43,518 bases of DNA from an uncultured Pelagibacteraceae bacterium (GTDB taxonomy: Bacteria; Pseudomonadota; Alphaproteobacteria; Pelagibacterales; Pelagibacteraceae). The translations under genes and the position numbers were made by a program. Within the stretch, counting starts at the first letter, position 1; every line of letters begins with the position of its first letter. The stretch covers positions 1 to 43,518 of the forward strand of contig CACFXK010000010.1 of assembly GCA_902570125.1 (NCBI GenBank). Direction: 5' to 3'. Below, one piece after another: positions 29,987 through 39,151 of the stretch. Under the pieces are notes generated by a model. It was not told where the DNA came from. It worked only from the letters and a program-made list of their open reading frames with translations, and did no database searches.

Positions 29987-31081
29987 ACTTTTAGAAATAT
30001 ATTTTTTTAAATCTGAAGGACTAATCTGAAAGTCAACTACTATCTTTCCAAAATCTTTTATTAAAATGAGGTTAATATTATTTGAATTATTTTTCTTATC
30101 GCTTCTCATATAATTCATTATTTTAGGTACATGTTTTTTTTTAAATAACTTTTCAATTTTTGGTTTCATATCAATTTTATTAATATGATTTATAATAATA
30201 TTAAATTTTTTTTTTGATAAAAATCTTCTTTTAAAACTAAATTCTACCGCATTTTTAATACCTAAAATTACAGCTTCTCCATGATTTAATTTTTTAGAAA
30301 AGCCTAAAGTAGACTCATAAGAATGAGCAAAGGTATGACCTAAATTTAATACCTTTCTGTAATTCTTCTCTTTCTCATCTTTTTCTACAACTCTTTTTTT
30401 TAAATTACAGCTTTTAATTATGGATCTTTCAATGAAAGGTGATTTTAATTTTAAAATTTTTTTATAATTTTTATCCAAATAGAGAAAATTATTAAAATTA
30501 TCTATAATACTACTTTTTAATATTTCAGCATATCCACAAATAATTTCTCTTTTCGGTAAAGAAGCTAAAATATTCACATCAGAAACAACCAAATCAGGTT
30601 GATAAAAACTCCCAATCAAATTTTTTCCAAATTTATTATTTACACCTGTTTTGCCTCCTATGGATGAGTCTACTTGAGACAGTAAAGTTGTTGGGATATT
30701 TACGTATTTCATCCCTCTTTTAAATGTACTAGATGCGAAACCAACTATATCTCCAATAATTCCTCCACCAAAAGAAATAACACAGTCCTCCCTATTAAAC
30801 CTGTTTTCAAATAAAACTGTATGGATTTTTTCAATTGTTCGGTAATTTTTGTTTTTTTCTGATGCCGTTATTTCTATTTTAAAAAGTTTATTTATTTTTA
30901 ACTTTTTGTATAAAATTCTTTTAAACTTTTGAGGAATATTTTTGTCTGCAACTATTAAACATTTATCAAATTTTAATTGATTAGCTTTTAAAATTTTGTC
31001 AATTTTACTTATTAAATCTCTTCCAATTAGAATTGGGTAGTTCTTAGAGCTTGTTTTAATTGAAATTTTATTTGTATTCAT
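29978..31081 (-). CDS. aroB: 3-dehydroquinate synthase
   Basis: 367 aa; second step of the shikimate pathway, converting DAHP to 3-dehydroquinate with NAD+ and a divalent metal. The NAD-binding FGGGIIGDIVGFASSTF and the substrate loop IPTTLLSQVDSSIGGKTGVN are intact, and metal ligands are in YAEILKSS (E), LNLGHTFAHS (H) and LNHGEAV (H). Length is normal. Its start overlaps the aroK stop by 14 bp, matching the aroK-aroB operon of many proteobacteria. Confidence 0.97.
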   Translation of the reverse strand: MNTNKISIKTSSKNYPILIGRDLISKIDKILKANQLKFDKCLIVADKNIPQKFKRILYKKLKINKLFKIEITASEKNKNYRTIEKIHTVLFENRFNREDCVISFGGGIIGDIVGFASSTFKRGMKYVNIPTTLLSQVDSSIGGKTGVNNKFGKNLIGSFYQPDLVVSDVNILASLPKREIICGYAEILKSSIIDNFNNFLYLDKNYKKILKLKSPFIERSIIKSCNLKKRVVEKDEKEKNYRKVLNLGHTFAHSYESTLGFSKKLNHGEAVILGIKNAVEFSFKRRFLSKKKFNIIINHINKIDMKPKIEKLFKKKHVPKIMNYMRSDKKNNSNNINLILIKDFGKIVVDFQISPSDLKKYISKSLK

Positions 31082-31580
31082 AAATATCTATTATCTTATT
31101 TATAATTTCAACTTTGTCTAATTTATCACAATTAATCCTGTAACTTGACATGCTATAAAATTTTGATCTTTCTTTTATTAAATTGTTAATTTGACCCTTA
31201 GTAAGATTTATTGCTAATGGTCTTTTCTTGCTCTTATATATCCTTTTTATTATTGTTTCATTTTTCCAATCTAACCAAAAAGATAAACAATTTTTCTTAC
31301 ACGTTTTTCTGATTGAGGAGTTAATAAAACCTCCACCACCCAAAGATATTACAGAATTTTCTGAACTAAGAAATTTTAAAGAAATTTTTTCTTCAATTTT
31401 ACGAAAATACTTCTCTCCATATTTATTAAAAATTTCTGATATTTTAGAATCCTCAGTTTCCTCAATTTTTTTATCAATATCAATAAATGTTAAGTTTAAT
31501 TTTTTTGACAAAATTTTGCCTATTGATGATTTCCCAGATCCCATCATTCCAATTAATACAATATTTTTATTTGATTTCAT
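31068..31580 (-). CDS. aroK: Shikimate kinase
   Basis: 170-aa P-loop kinase phosphorylating shikimate at the 3-OH. Walker A GMMGSGKSSIG is at residues ~11-21, the shikimate-binding DID of FIDIDKKIEE and the SLGGGGF motif (~78-84) follow, and the LID region contains KKRPLA. Length is typical. It is the first gene of the aroK-aroB unit and diverges from the 60-aa membrane protein over 55 bp. Confidence 0.96.
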   Translation of the reverse strand: MKSNKNIVLIGMMGSGKSSIGKILSKKLNLTFIDIDKKIEETEDSKISEIFNKYGEKYFRKIEEKISLKFLSSENSVISLGGGGFINSSIRKTCKKNCLSFWLDWKNETIIKRIYKSKKRPLAINLTKGQINNLIKERSKFYSMSSYRINCDKLDKVEIINKIIDIYEYK

Positions 31581-31635
31581 GAGTTTCTATATTGAAAAAA
31601 CACAAATATGTCTTATTTTGAAATTATTAAATTAT

Positions 31636-31818
31636 ATGCAATTTACAAAAAATACAAGTAAAGACAAAATTTTTAGCTTAGGCACAATTTTAAAAATTAT
31701 AATAGCAATTTTCATAATTGTATTTGGCATTATTTTGATTAACCAGATTAATTTGCCAGCTCCAGACAAAAAAATTGAAAAAATTTTACCAAATGAAAAT
31801 TTCAAAACAATTAAGTAA
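31636..31818 (+). CDS. Small single-pass membrane protein, function unknown
   Basis: 60 aa from the ATG at 31636. A basic N-terminus (QFTKNTSKDK) is followed by one strong transmembrane helix (residues ~16-39: LKIIIAIFIIVFGIILINQI) and a short tail, LPAPDKKIEKILPN, on the far side. I do not recognise a family. Its last 26 bp overlap the start of the secreted helical-repeat gene in another frame, suggesting the two are co-translated. The open frame extends upstream through the antisense of aroK, but a real start there is unlikely, because 31636 is the first ATG outside aroK. Confidence 0.6.
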   Translation: MQFTKNTSKDKIFSLGTILKIIIAIFIIVFGIILINQINLPAPDKKIEKILPNENFKTIK

Positions 31819-33529
31819 AATTTTAATTTCTGCCTCTTTTTTTTTGTTTGTTCTATCTGTACAGGCTCAGGAAGTTAAAGAGATTTGGTCAGAGATAGAA
31901 AAAAAAGAAATTAAAAATACTGAGTCAAAAAATAATGTAGACACATCTATTAATACAGACCAGCTTGAAGACGTTAAAGTAAAACTTTCTGATGAGAATA
32001 TTGTAATAGATCAAAATTTAGATAACTCTAATATTTTATTGGCTGGACTATTTGACCCTGATGATAATGATCTAAACCTTAATATGTGGTCAAAAACAGA
32101 TGGAATAAAAATTAAAAAGTTACTAGAAAAAATACAGTCTAAAAAATTATCAAGTTTCTCTGAAAGGTTAATGGATGTAGCATTGTTAACAAACTCTTAT
32201 GTTCCAAATCAAAATTTTTCATTAAACGAATTCGAAAATTTCACGCTTGACCATCTAATAAAAAAAAAAGATTTTGATTTAGTTGAAGAATTTATTCAAA
32301 AAAATTCATCTATAAAAGATAAAGAAAGACTCATAAAACATGTAGCTGATTATTACTTGTCATTAAACAAAATAGAAAATTCATGCTCTGCTATTGATAG
32401 TTTAAGTTTAATAACTGATGAATACTTAACATATTTCAAAATTTATTGTTTAATAACTCAGAATAAAAAAGATGAGGCTCAGTTGTTGTTTGATCTTAAC
32501 TCTGAGCTAGATCCTTTGAATGACTTTTTTGTTAGGAAGTTTGAAGTATTAATGGGTTATGAAGACAATAATTTTATATTATCTGATGAAAATATTCTTT
32601 ATTTTCATTTATCTCATAAAACAGACAAGAAATTTTTATACTATCCATCCGTAGAGTCTGAGGAATTTATTTGGAAATATCTGTCTAACTCGAACTTACT
32701 TAAAAATCTAAATGATTTTAACCTCAGTGATATTGATCAAGTAAAGTTTTTAGAGAAAGCAACCAGTGAAGGTATTTTTGATGAAAAAGATCTATTGAAT
32801 TTGTATAAAAAATTCCAATTTGAGATTGATGACCTTATCAACTATGAGGATTCATTAAAAAACTTACCAGATTATGAAGGAAGAGCTCTAATGTATCAGA
32901 GGTTTTTGCTAACAGATAATCTTGAAAATAAACTTTTATTATTATCAAAATTGAATAATTCCTTTGAAAACTCAAATTTTAAAAAATCATTTGATGATGA
33001 ATTATCTAAGTTATTAAAAAAAATGGATAAAAAAGAAATTCCTTTAAAGTTTTCTGACTTCTACCAAACTAATTTAATTACTGAAGAAAACAGAAAAAAT
33101 AAAATTAAGTTTAATAATGAAATTTTTCATCAATCAAAAGTATTAAATTATTTTTTGAATAAGCAAAGCCTGCCTAAAACACAAAAATTAACCGACAATT
33201 TGTTGTCAAAGATGAAAAAAGATAAAAATTACTCTTTCAACTTTAAAGATGTTGTATTACTACAATCATTGAGATCAGATGGAATTCAAATAGATCAAAT
33301 TGATGAACTATCTCAATATAAATCTGAATTAAATTCAGAAATTGACAAAATGATAGAGAATAAGGAGTCGGGCATGATACTATTGAAATTAGTTGAGATT
33401 ATTGGCGAAAAAGAATTAAATGAATTAAATAGTGAGTCGCTCAATTTTGTAATTGAAATTATGAATAGAACAAAATTAATTAGTTTGAGAAATGAACTAT
33501 TGTTGGAAATTCTTCCATTAAAAGTTTAA
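31793..33529 (+). CDS. Secreted alpha-helical repeat-like protein, function unknown
   Basis: 578 aa from the ATG at 31793. Residues 1-26 (KISKQLSK, hydrophobic core ILISASFFLFVLS, then VQAQ) look like a Sec signal peptide with cleavage after AQA or AQ. An acidic linker (~27-85) is followed by a long all-helical region with TPR/SEL-like periodicity (KKKDFDLVEEFIQKN, LSLNKIENSCSAIDSL, KKDEAQLLFDLNSE). Only two Cys residues are evident (SCSA; YCLI). No enzyme motif is visible. An ATG 18 bp upstream would precede the signal peptide by six residues; 31793 fits better. It overlaps the small membrane protein gene and lies 16 bp before def. It is probably a periplasmic scaffold; no function can be assigned. 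Confidence 0.72.
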   Translation: MKISKQLSKILISASFFLFVLSVQAQEVKEIWSEIEKKEIKNTESKNNVDTSINTDQLEDVKVKLSDENIVIDQNLDNSNILLAGLFDPDDNDLNLNMWSKTDGIKIKKLLEKIQSKKLSSFSERLMDVALLTNSYVPNQNFSLNEFENFTLDHLIKKKDFDLVEEFIQKNSSIKDKERLIKHVADYYLSLNKIENSCSAIDSLSLITDEYLTYFKIYCLITQNKKDEAQLLFDLNSELDPLNDFFVRKFEVLMGYEDNNFILSDENILYFHLSHKTDKKFLYYPSVESEEFIWKYLSNSNLLKNLNDFNLSDIDQVKFLEKATSEGIFDEKDLLNLYKKFQFEIDDLINYEDSLKNLPDYEGRALMYQRFLLTDNLENKLLLLSKLNNSFENSNFKKSFDDELSKLLKKMDKKEIPLKFSDFYQTNLITEENRKNKIKFNNEIFHQSKVLNYFLNKQSLPKTQKLTDNLLSKMKKDKNYSFNFKDVVLLQSLRSDGIQIDQIDELSQYKSELNSEIDKMIENKESGMILLKLVEIIGEKELNELNSESLNFVIEIMNRTKLISLRNELLLEILPLKV

Positions 33530-33545
33530 AATACTTCGATCAATC

Positions 33546-34067
33546 ATGACAATAAAAACTATTATAACTGAACCTAACGAGATTTTAAGACAAGTCTCAA
33601 AACCAGTGTCATCTGTGGGTAAAGAAGAAAGAAAGTTAATGGATGACATGTTGGAAACGATGTATGCAGCTAATGGTATTGGATTAGCAGCAATTCAAAT
33701 TGGCATCCCTAAAAGGATTATAGTGATGGATATTTCAAAAAATGGGGAAAAAAATCCAATGTATTTTGTAAATCCAATAATTAAAAACAAAGATAAAGAT
33801 AAAACAACATATGAAGAGGGATGTTTATCCGTCCCAAATTATTTCGCAGAAGTTGATAGACCTAAATATTGTGAGGTTGAATATTTAGATTACAATGGAG
33901 AAAATAAAATTTTAGAAGCTGACGGGCTCCTTGCAACTTGTATACAGCACGAAATGGATCATCTTGAAGGAATTTTATTTATAGACTACTTATCAAAATT
34001 GAAAAAAACAATGATTGTTAAAAAATTATCAAAAAGAAAAAATTCTCCTGATAGAATTATTGTTTAA
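33546..34067 (+). CDS. def: Peptide deformylase
   Basis: 173-aa metalloenzyme removing the N-formyl group from nascent proteins. All three motifs are present: GIGLAAIQIG (~43-52), EGCLSVP (metal-ligand Cys) and HEMDHLEGILF (two His ligands and catalytic Glu). Its TAA overlaps the fmt ATG by one base (TAATG), so the formylation and deformylation enzymes are coupled, as in many bacteria. Confidence 0.98.
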   Translation: MTIKTIITEPNEILRQVSKPVSSVGKEERKLMDDMLETMYAANGIGLAAIQIGIPKRIIVMDISKNGEKNPMYFVNPIIKNKDKDKTTYEEGCLSVPNYFAEVDRPKYCEVEYLDYNGENKILEADGLLATCIQHEMDHLEGILFIDYLSKLKKTMIVKKLSKRKNSPDRIIV

Positions 34068-34987
34068 TGAGCAAAAAAATTGCTTTCATGGGTACTCCCA
34101 CCATTTCTGGGCAAATACTCAAATCATTGTATCAAAATGGTTTTGATATTGAGGTCGTTTATACTCAACCACCTGTAGCATCAAATAGAGGACACAGATT
34201 AAATAAGTCACCCGTTCATATAATGGCTGAAATATTAAATATTCCTGTCAGAACTCCAATTGTATTAGATAATACTGAAGAAAAAAACTTTCTTCATAAA
34301 CAAAATATTAGTTTAGGTATCGTTGTTGCTTACGGACAGATTCTTAAAAAAGATATTTTAGAAATTCCAAAATATGGATGGATAAATATTCATTATTCAC
34401 TTTTACCAAAATTACGAGGTGCAGCTCCCATTCAAAGAGCAATTATGGAAAATGAAATATCAACAGGTATTTCTATAATGAAAATTAATGAGGGTTTAGA
34501 CTCTGGTCCAGTCTGTAATCAATATTCAATAAATATTTTAGAAAATGAAAATACAGAGGATTTATCTCAAAGATTAAGTAATTTAGCATGTGAAAAAATA
34601 CTACAAAATATTGATGATATATTTGATAACAAAGCAAATTTTAAAGAACAAGATCATAGTAAATCTACATATGCAAAAAAAATTAAAAAAGAAGAAGGAA
34701 AAATAAATTGGGAGGATAGTAATTTAAAAATAATAGGAAAAATTAATGGTCTATATCCTAATCCAGGAGGTTGGTTTGAATTTAAAGGGGAAAGATACAA
34801 GATACTAAGAGCAGAAAAATCAATTTTAAGTGGAAAATCAGGATATGTCTTATCAGATAATTTTGAAATTGGTTGTGGTGAAAATTCAATAAAGATTATT
34901 GAGATACAAAGACAAGGTAAAACAGTTCAAAAAACTAAGGAATTTCTGCGCGGTAGCCAAATTACTAAAGGCACTGATTTGAATTAA
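34067..34987 (+). CDS. fmt: Methionyl-tRNA formyltransferase
   Basis: 306 aa; formylates initiator Met-tRNA using 10-formyl-THF. FMGTPTISGQIL opens the Rossmann domain, and the catalytic region has NIHYSLLPKLRGAAPIQRAI with the SLLP loop, then GISIMKINEGLDSGPV (catalytic Asp). The C-terminal OB-like domain (~205-306) includes KINWEDSNLKI and GLYPNPGGWFEF. The length is within family range. truA starts two bases after its stop. Confidence 0.97.
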   Translation: MSKKIAFMGTPTISGQILKSLYQNGFDIEVVYTQPPVASNRGHRLNKSPVHIMAEILNIPVRTPIVLDNTEEKNFLHKQNISLGIVVAYGQILKKDILEIPKYGWINIHYSLLPKLRGAAPIQRAIMENEISTGISIMKINEGLDSGPVCNQYSINILENENTEDLSQRLSNLACEKILQNIDDIFDNKANFKEQDHSKSTYAKKIKKEEGKINWEDSNLKIIGKINGLYPNPGGWFEFKGERYKILRAEKSILSGKSGYVLSDNFEIGCGENSIKIIEIQRQGKTVQKTKEFLRGSQITKGTDLN

Positions 34988-34989
34988 AC

Positions 34990-35730
34990 ATGTTCAGATA
35001 TCAAATTCTAATAGAATATGTGGGAACTTCTTTCATTGGCTGGCAAGTACAAACAAAAGGTAAAACTATACAAGGATTAATTCAAAAAAAAATTTCGAAT
35101 CTTTTAAGCGAAAAAATTACACTTATTGGCTCAGGAAGAACAGATTCAGGTGTTCATGCAATTGAGCAATCTGCACATTTTGATATCACTAAAAAAATCC
35201 AAAATTTAAATAAATTTTTAAAATCAATTAATTATTTTTTAAATAAATACGAAATAGCCATTTTAAAAATAAAAAGAAAAAATATGAAATTTCATGCACG
35301 TTTTTCTGCAAAAGAAAGAGTTTATAAATATGTTATTTTCAATCAATTAAGTAAACCGATCCTTCAAAATAAGCGAGGATGGTTTGTTATTAAAAACCTC
35401 GAATTAGAGATAATGAAAAAAGCAGCAAAAAAGTTAATTGGAACTCATGATTTTTCAACTTTTAGAGCATCTGGATGTAATGCAAAGAGCTCCATAAGAT
35501 TAATTAAATCAGTTAAAATTAAAAAGACAAAAAACAAAATTGAATTAGAGTTTAGATCTCAATCATTTTTAAAACAACAAGTTAGATCAATGGTTGGTTG
35601 TTTAAAATATATAGGCGAAAAAAAATGGACATTAAAAAAATTTACAAGTGTAATTAAATCCAAAAATAGGAATTTATGCGCACCACCAGCACCTGCAGAG
35701 GGATTATTTTTGAAAAAAGTTTTATACTAA
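34990..35730 (+). CDS. truA: tRNA pseudouridine(38-40) synthase
   Basis: 246 aa. The catalytic Asp lies in GSGRTDSGVHAIEQ (residues ~47-60), with the N-terminal EYVGTSFIGWQVQ and C-terminal FLKQQVRSMVGCLKYIGE and APPAPAEGLFLKKV signatures of TruA. It modifies U38-U40 in the anticodon arm of many tRNAs. Length is typical. It ends convergently with the SET-domain gene, sharing a CTAA overlap. In many Alphaproteobacteria truA runs in the same direction as dapE; here the orientation is opposite. Confidence 0.97.
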   Translation: MFRYQILIEYVGTSFIGWQVQTKGKTIQGLIQKKISNLLSEKITLIGSGRTDSGVHAIEQSAHFDITKKIQNLNKFLKSINYFLNKYEIAILKIKRKNMKFHARFSAKERVYKYVIFNQLSKPILQNKRGWFVIKNLELEIMKKAAKKLIGTHDFSTFRASGCNAKSSIRLIKSVKIKKTKNKIELEFRSQSFLKQQVRSMVGCLKYIGEKKWTLKKFTSVIKSKNRNLCAPPAPAEGLFLKKVLY

Positions 35731-36200
35731 TTTTTCCTATTACCCATTGAGAATTTTTTATTAATTCTCCACCTTGATTCTGCTCTTACAATATAGCCAC
35801 AACAATTTTTTGAGTTACATTTACAAGGAAATTGTTTGTAATCTTTGTCATAACCAAATCCATAGTCACAAGTTAATTCCTCACCTTTTTTAATATCTTT
35901 TATAGCCTTAACCCAAATTTTTAGCCCCTTACCATCGTAGTCACAATTATTTTCACATGAGTGATTTATTAGACCAGCTATATTCCATGGGAAATCCCCA
36001 TCGAGATCATATCTTTTATTTACTGTAAATAAATATATTGGCTTACTGTTATCGTATTTGTCAGAATTTTCAGTTTGTTTTTTGGTAATCAATTTACCAA
36101 TATAATCTATTATTTTTTCACCTTCTTTTATATTTCTTGTGGCGTAAAGTCCTTTACCTTTTTTATCAATATCAGACTTTTTAATCTTGTATAGTTTCAT
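35727..36200 (-). CDS. SET-domain protein (putative lysine methyltransferase)
   Basis: 157 aa, essentially a bare SET domain plus post-SET. SAM-binding GKGLYATRNIKEGEKIIDY (~15-33), the pseudoknot motif GLINHSCENNCDY (NHSC at 79-82) and GEELTCDYGF with catalytic Tyr113 are all intact. A post-SET zinc cluster CKCNSKNCC (C126, C128, C133) follows. It should methylate Lys on a protein, using SAM; bacterial targets differ by family and none can be read here. It lies 31 bp downstream of the deacetylase-like gene on the same strand, and both probably extend the dapE transcript. SET genes are patchy in bacteria and often acquired, but composition here matches the neighbours. Confidence 0.88.
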   Translation of the reverse strand: MKLYKIKKSDIDKKGKGLYATRNIKEGEKIIDYIGKLITKKQTENSDKYDNSKPIYLFTVNKRYDLDGDFPWNIAGLINHSCENNCDYDGKGLKIWVKAIKDIKKGEELTCDYGFGYDKDYKQFPCKCNSKNCCGYIVRAESRWRINKKFSMGNRKN

Positions 36201-36231
36201 AAGTTTGTGTTTAGTGCCTAAAAAAATATTA

Positions 36232-37161
36232 TCAATTAAATTCTATCAAAGCATCAACATGTCTTTGGGTACTATTTTGTAAGGCTTTAAGATCATAACC
36301 ACCTTCAAGAATTGAAACGACCCTACCATTACAAAACGATTTAGAATATTCTAAAGTCCTTTTGGTAATTTTATAAAAATCCTCTGAACTTAATCTCATT
36401 TGCGCTAATGGGTCGTCAATATGTGCGTCAAAACCTGCAGAAAATAACAAAAATTCAGGTTTAAACTGCTTTATTTTAGTTAAAACATTTTCATATGCAT
36501 TTAAATATATTTCAGATGTTGTTCCAGCTTCTAATGGAATATTTAATACATTATTAAATTTTCCATTTTCCTTATGTGAACCTGAGCCTGGGTAATAAGG
36601 GTATTGGTGAGTAGATATATATAATACCTTTTCATTATCATAAAAAATATCTTGAGTTCCATTACCATGGTGAACATCAAAATCAATTATTGCAATTTTT
36701 TTGTATTTATACTTTTCAATTAGATAATTAGCACCAACGGCTACATTATTATAAATACAAAATCCCATTGCTTTATCTTTTTCTGCATGATGACCTGGAG
36801 GTCTTACAGCACAAAAAGCATTCTTAAATTCTTTATCTTGTACTCCATCTATTGCTGTGATAATTGATCCTACTGCATCTTTAGTAGCATCTTTACTACC
36901 AGGGGAAACAATTGTATCACCATCTAAAAATACTAAACCTTTTTTTGGAAAAGATTGTTTAACATGATCAATATAGTCTAATGAATGGGTTTTATTTAAA
37001 AAAAATTCATCAAATTTTTTGGGTTTTTTCCATATAAGATTTTTATTATCTACTTTTTTAAAGTTATCAATTATTGCGGTAACCCTATCAATTTTTTCTG
37101 GATGGCCATTTCCTGTATTGTGGTTTTTATAAGTATCTGAAGTAATTAGACCAGTCTTCAC
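36232..37161 (-). CDS. Histone-deacetylase-family (acetoin utilization-type) amidohydrolase
   Basis: 309-aa zinc hydrolase of the arginase/deacetylase fold. The catalytic His pair is H124-H125 in RPPGHHAEKDKAMGFC. Zinc ligands D162 and H164 are in DFDVHHGNGTQD, and D245 in SAGFDAHIDDPLAQM. The C-terminal EGGYD supplies the transition-state Tyr. Bacterial members deacetylate proteins, polyamines or small amides. The Tyr and GGYD fit the class-II HDAC/AcuC/polyamine deacetylase branch; the substrate is undecided. Its start overlaps the dapE stop by 4 bp, so translation is coupled to lysine/peptidoglycan synthesis genes. Confidence 0.92.
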   Translation of the reverse strand: MKTGLITSDTYKNHNTGNGHPEKIDRVTAIIDNFKKVDNKNLIWKKPKKFDEFFLNKTHSLDYIDHVKQSFPKKGLVFLDGDTIVSPGSKDATKDAVGSIITAIDGVQDKEFKNAFCAVRPPGHHAEKDKAMGFCIYNNVAVGANYLIEKYKYKKIAIIDFDVHHGNGTQDIFYDNEKVLYISTHQYPYYPGSGSHKENGKFNNVLNIPLEAGTTSEIYLNAYENVLTKIKQFKPEFLLFSAGFDAHIDDPLAQMRLSSEDFYKITKRTLEYSKSFCNGRVVSILEGGYDLKALQNSTQRHVDALIEFN

Positions 37162-38315
37162 TTAAAATAATTTTTTAAAACTTTTGAATATATTAAACTC
37201 AATTTTTTTAAATCAGTAAGTGAGACAGCCTCATCAACTTTATGCATAGTTTTTCCTACTAGGCCAAATTCTAAACAAGGAGCTATTTTCCTAATGAACC
37301 TTGCATCTGATGTGCCTCCAGTAGTTGAAAGTTTAGGTTTTATTCTAGTAACTTTTTTAATAACATTTTGTATCATAAATGTTGTACTATTAGGCTTTGT
37401 AAGAAAAGCTTCACCTGAAACACTATAATCAATCTTATATTTAGATTTAGTTTTATTACATATTTTTTTTAAAATTTTATTAATTTTCTTTTTAATGGAA
37501 TTTGAAGTATGCAAATTATTAAATCTTATATTAAATGAAGCATATGCAACACCTGGAATTACATTGTCTGCAACATTATTTATATTAATTTTTGTAATCT
37601 CAAGATTTGTTGGTTGAAAATCCTTCGTACCTTTGTCAAATCGTAAATCTTTTAGTTCTTTAAGTATTCTTACTAGAGCAGTCGAAGGGTTATTTGCTCT
37701 ATGAGGATATGCCACATGCCCTTGAACTCCAATAACTGTTAATCGACCATTCATACTTCCTCTTCGGCCAATTTTAATCATTTCACCTAATTTATTAGGA
37801 TTAGTTGGCTCTCCCACCAAGCAAAAATCTATTTTCTCTCTTTTCTTTTTTAAATATTCTATAACTTTCTTGGTTCCATTAATGGCAACACCTTCCTCAT
37901 CTCCTGTGATTAAAAGACTAATCGATCCATTAAATCCTCTATTTTTTTCAACGAAAATACTTATAGCAGACACAAATGCAGCTATTGAGCTTTTCATATC
38001 ATTTGCACCCCTCCCAATTAAATGTCCATTTTTAATTGTTGGTTTAAATGGATTTACTGTCCAATCTCTTAAATTTCCAGCAGGAACAACATCAAGATGT
38101 CCAGCATAACAAAAATTAGGACTTTTGTTTCCTAATCTTGCATATAGATTTTTTACCGGCGCATTTCCTTTTTCTTTGAACTCTAGAATTTTAGTTTTAA
38201 AGCCAAGTTTTATCAATTTTTTTTCCAAAAATTTCATTATTCCAGCATCTATAGGAGTTACAGTTGGAAATTTAATTAGCTCTTTAGCTAACTGAAGTTC
38301 ATTTATAATTTTCAT
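37158..38315 (-). CDS. dapE: Succinyl-diaminopimelate desuccinylase
   Basis: 385-aa M20-family metallohydrolase of the succinylase branch of DAP/lysine synthesis; it releases LL-DAP. Metal-site motifs: AGHLDVVPAG (H, D), GRGANDMKSSIAAF (D), ITGDEEGVAINGTKK (catalytic Glu) and TGGTSDARFI; the dimerisation domain covers ~180-290. The length is typical. It lies directly after dapD (5 bp gap) and before the deacetylase-like gene. Confidence 0.95.
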   Translation of the reverse strand: MKIINELQLAKELIKFPTVTPIDAGIMKFLEKKLIKLGFKTKILEFKEKGNAPVKNLYARLGNKSPNFCYAGHLDVVPAGNLRDWTVNPFKPTIKNGHLIGRGANDMKSSIAAFVSAISIFVEKNRGFNGSISLLITGDEEGVAINGTKKVIEYLKKKREKIDFCLVGEPTNPNKLGEMIKIGRRGSMNGRLTVIGVQGHVAYPHRANNPSTALVRILKELKDLRFDKGTKDFQPTNLEITKININNVADNVIPGVAYASFNIRFNNLHTSNSIKKKINKILKKICNKTKSKYKIDYSVSGEAFLTKPNSTTFMIQNVIKKVTRIKPKLSTTGGTSDARFIRKIAPCLEFGLVGKTMHKVDEAVSLTDLKKLSLIYSKVLKNYFK

Positions 38316-38320
38316 CGAAA

Positions 38321-39148
38321 CTATTCTCTCAAGAGATCGTTAATAGAAGTTTTAGATCTTGTCTTCTCGTCTACTTGCTTAATTATTACAGCACAATATA
38401 GAGAGGGCGCAGTTGGGTTATTTTTATCAGGAAGTGAACCTGGTACTACAACTGAATAAGGAGGAATTTTTCCATAAGTAATTTCTCCAGTTTTTCTATT
38501 AACAATTTTTGTTGATTGTCCTATATACATGCCCATACTCAGTACGGATCCTTCTCCTACAATTACACCTTCCACAACTTCAGACATTGCACCTAAAAAA
38601 ACATTATCCTCGATAATAGTTGGTAGAGCTTGCGCAGGTTCTAAAACTCCACCCACACCTGATCCTGCAGAGATATGACAATTTTTTCCAATTTGGCTAC
38701 AGCTTCCAGCTCTTGCAAATGTATCAATCATTGTTCCTTCGTCTATGTATGCACCAATGTTAACGTAACATGGCATTAAAACTGCATTCTTGCCAACAAA
38801 ACTTCCTTTTCTTACTGGTGAGTTAGGCACCATTCTAAAACCTGCTTTCTCATGATCTTCTTTTTTCCATCCTGCAGTCTTACCCTTTAGTAAATGAGCT
38901 TTATCATACCAACTACTATATGGACCATTTAAATTCTCCATTGGATATAATCTAAAACTTAACATGATTGCTTTTTTCAAATGTTGATGAGTTACCCATT
39001 CACCATTAATTTTTTCAGCAACTCGTGACTTTCCACTATCTAAATCATCAATAACTTGATTTATAGTATCTTTTAAAGACTGATCAGAAGTGGGATTTAT
39101 TTCATCCCTTTTTTCCCAAGCTTCATTTATTACATTTTCTATACTCAT
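38321..39148 (-). CDS. dapD: Tetrahydrodipicolinate N-succinyltransferase
   Basis: 275-aa trimeric acyltransferase adding succinyl from succinyl-CoA to tetrahydrodipicolinate. The helical N-terminal part is followed by a left-handed beta-helix of hexapeptide repeats (~105-235: [54 protein letters not shown]). Length matches E. coli DapD (274). It precedes dapE, giving two consecutive pathway steps in one transcript. Confidence 0.97.
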   Translation of the reverse strand: MSIENVINEAWEKRDEINPTSDQSLKDTINQVIDDLDSGKSRVAEKINGEWVTHQHLKKAIMLSFRLYPMENLNGPYSSWYDKAHLLKGKTAGWKKEDHEKAGFRMVPNSPVRKGSFVGKNAVLMPCYVNIGAYIDEGTMIDTFARAGSCSQIGKNCHISAGSGVGGVLEPAQALPTIIEDNVFLGAMSEVVEGVIVGEGSVLSMGMYIGQSTKIVNRKTGEITYGKIPPYSVVVPGSLPDKNNPTAPSLYCAVIIKQVDEKTRSKTSINDLLRE

Positions 39149-39151
39149 AAT

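Noticed and set aside
31228..31635. N-terminal extension of the 60-aa membrane protein, antisense to aroK
   Set aside because: It lies opposite a well-supported shikimate kinase gene and has no protein-like features of its own; the ATG at 31636 is the sensible start.
32089..33529. Enzymatic or toxin-like domain in the secreted helical protein
   Set aside because: No catalytic motif, metal-binding cluster or repeat signature of a known effector is visible; the composition is simply helical and charged.
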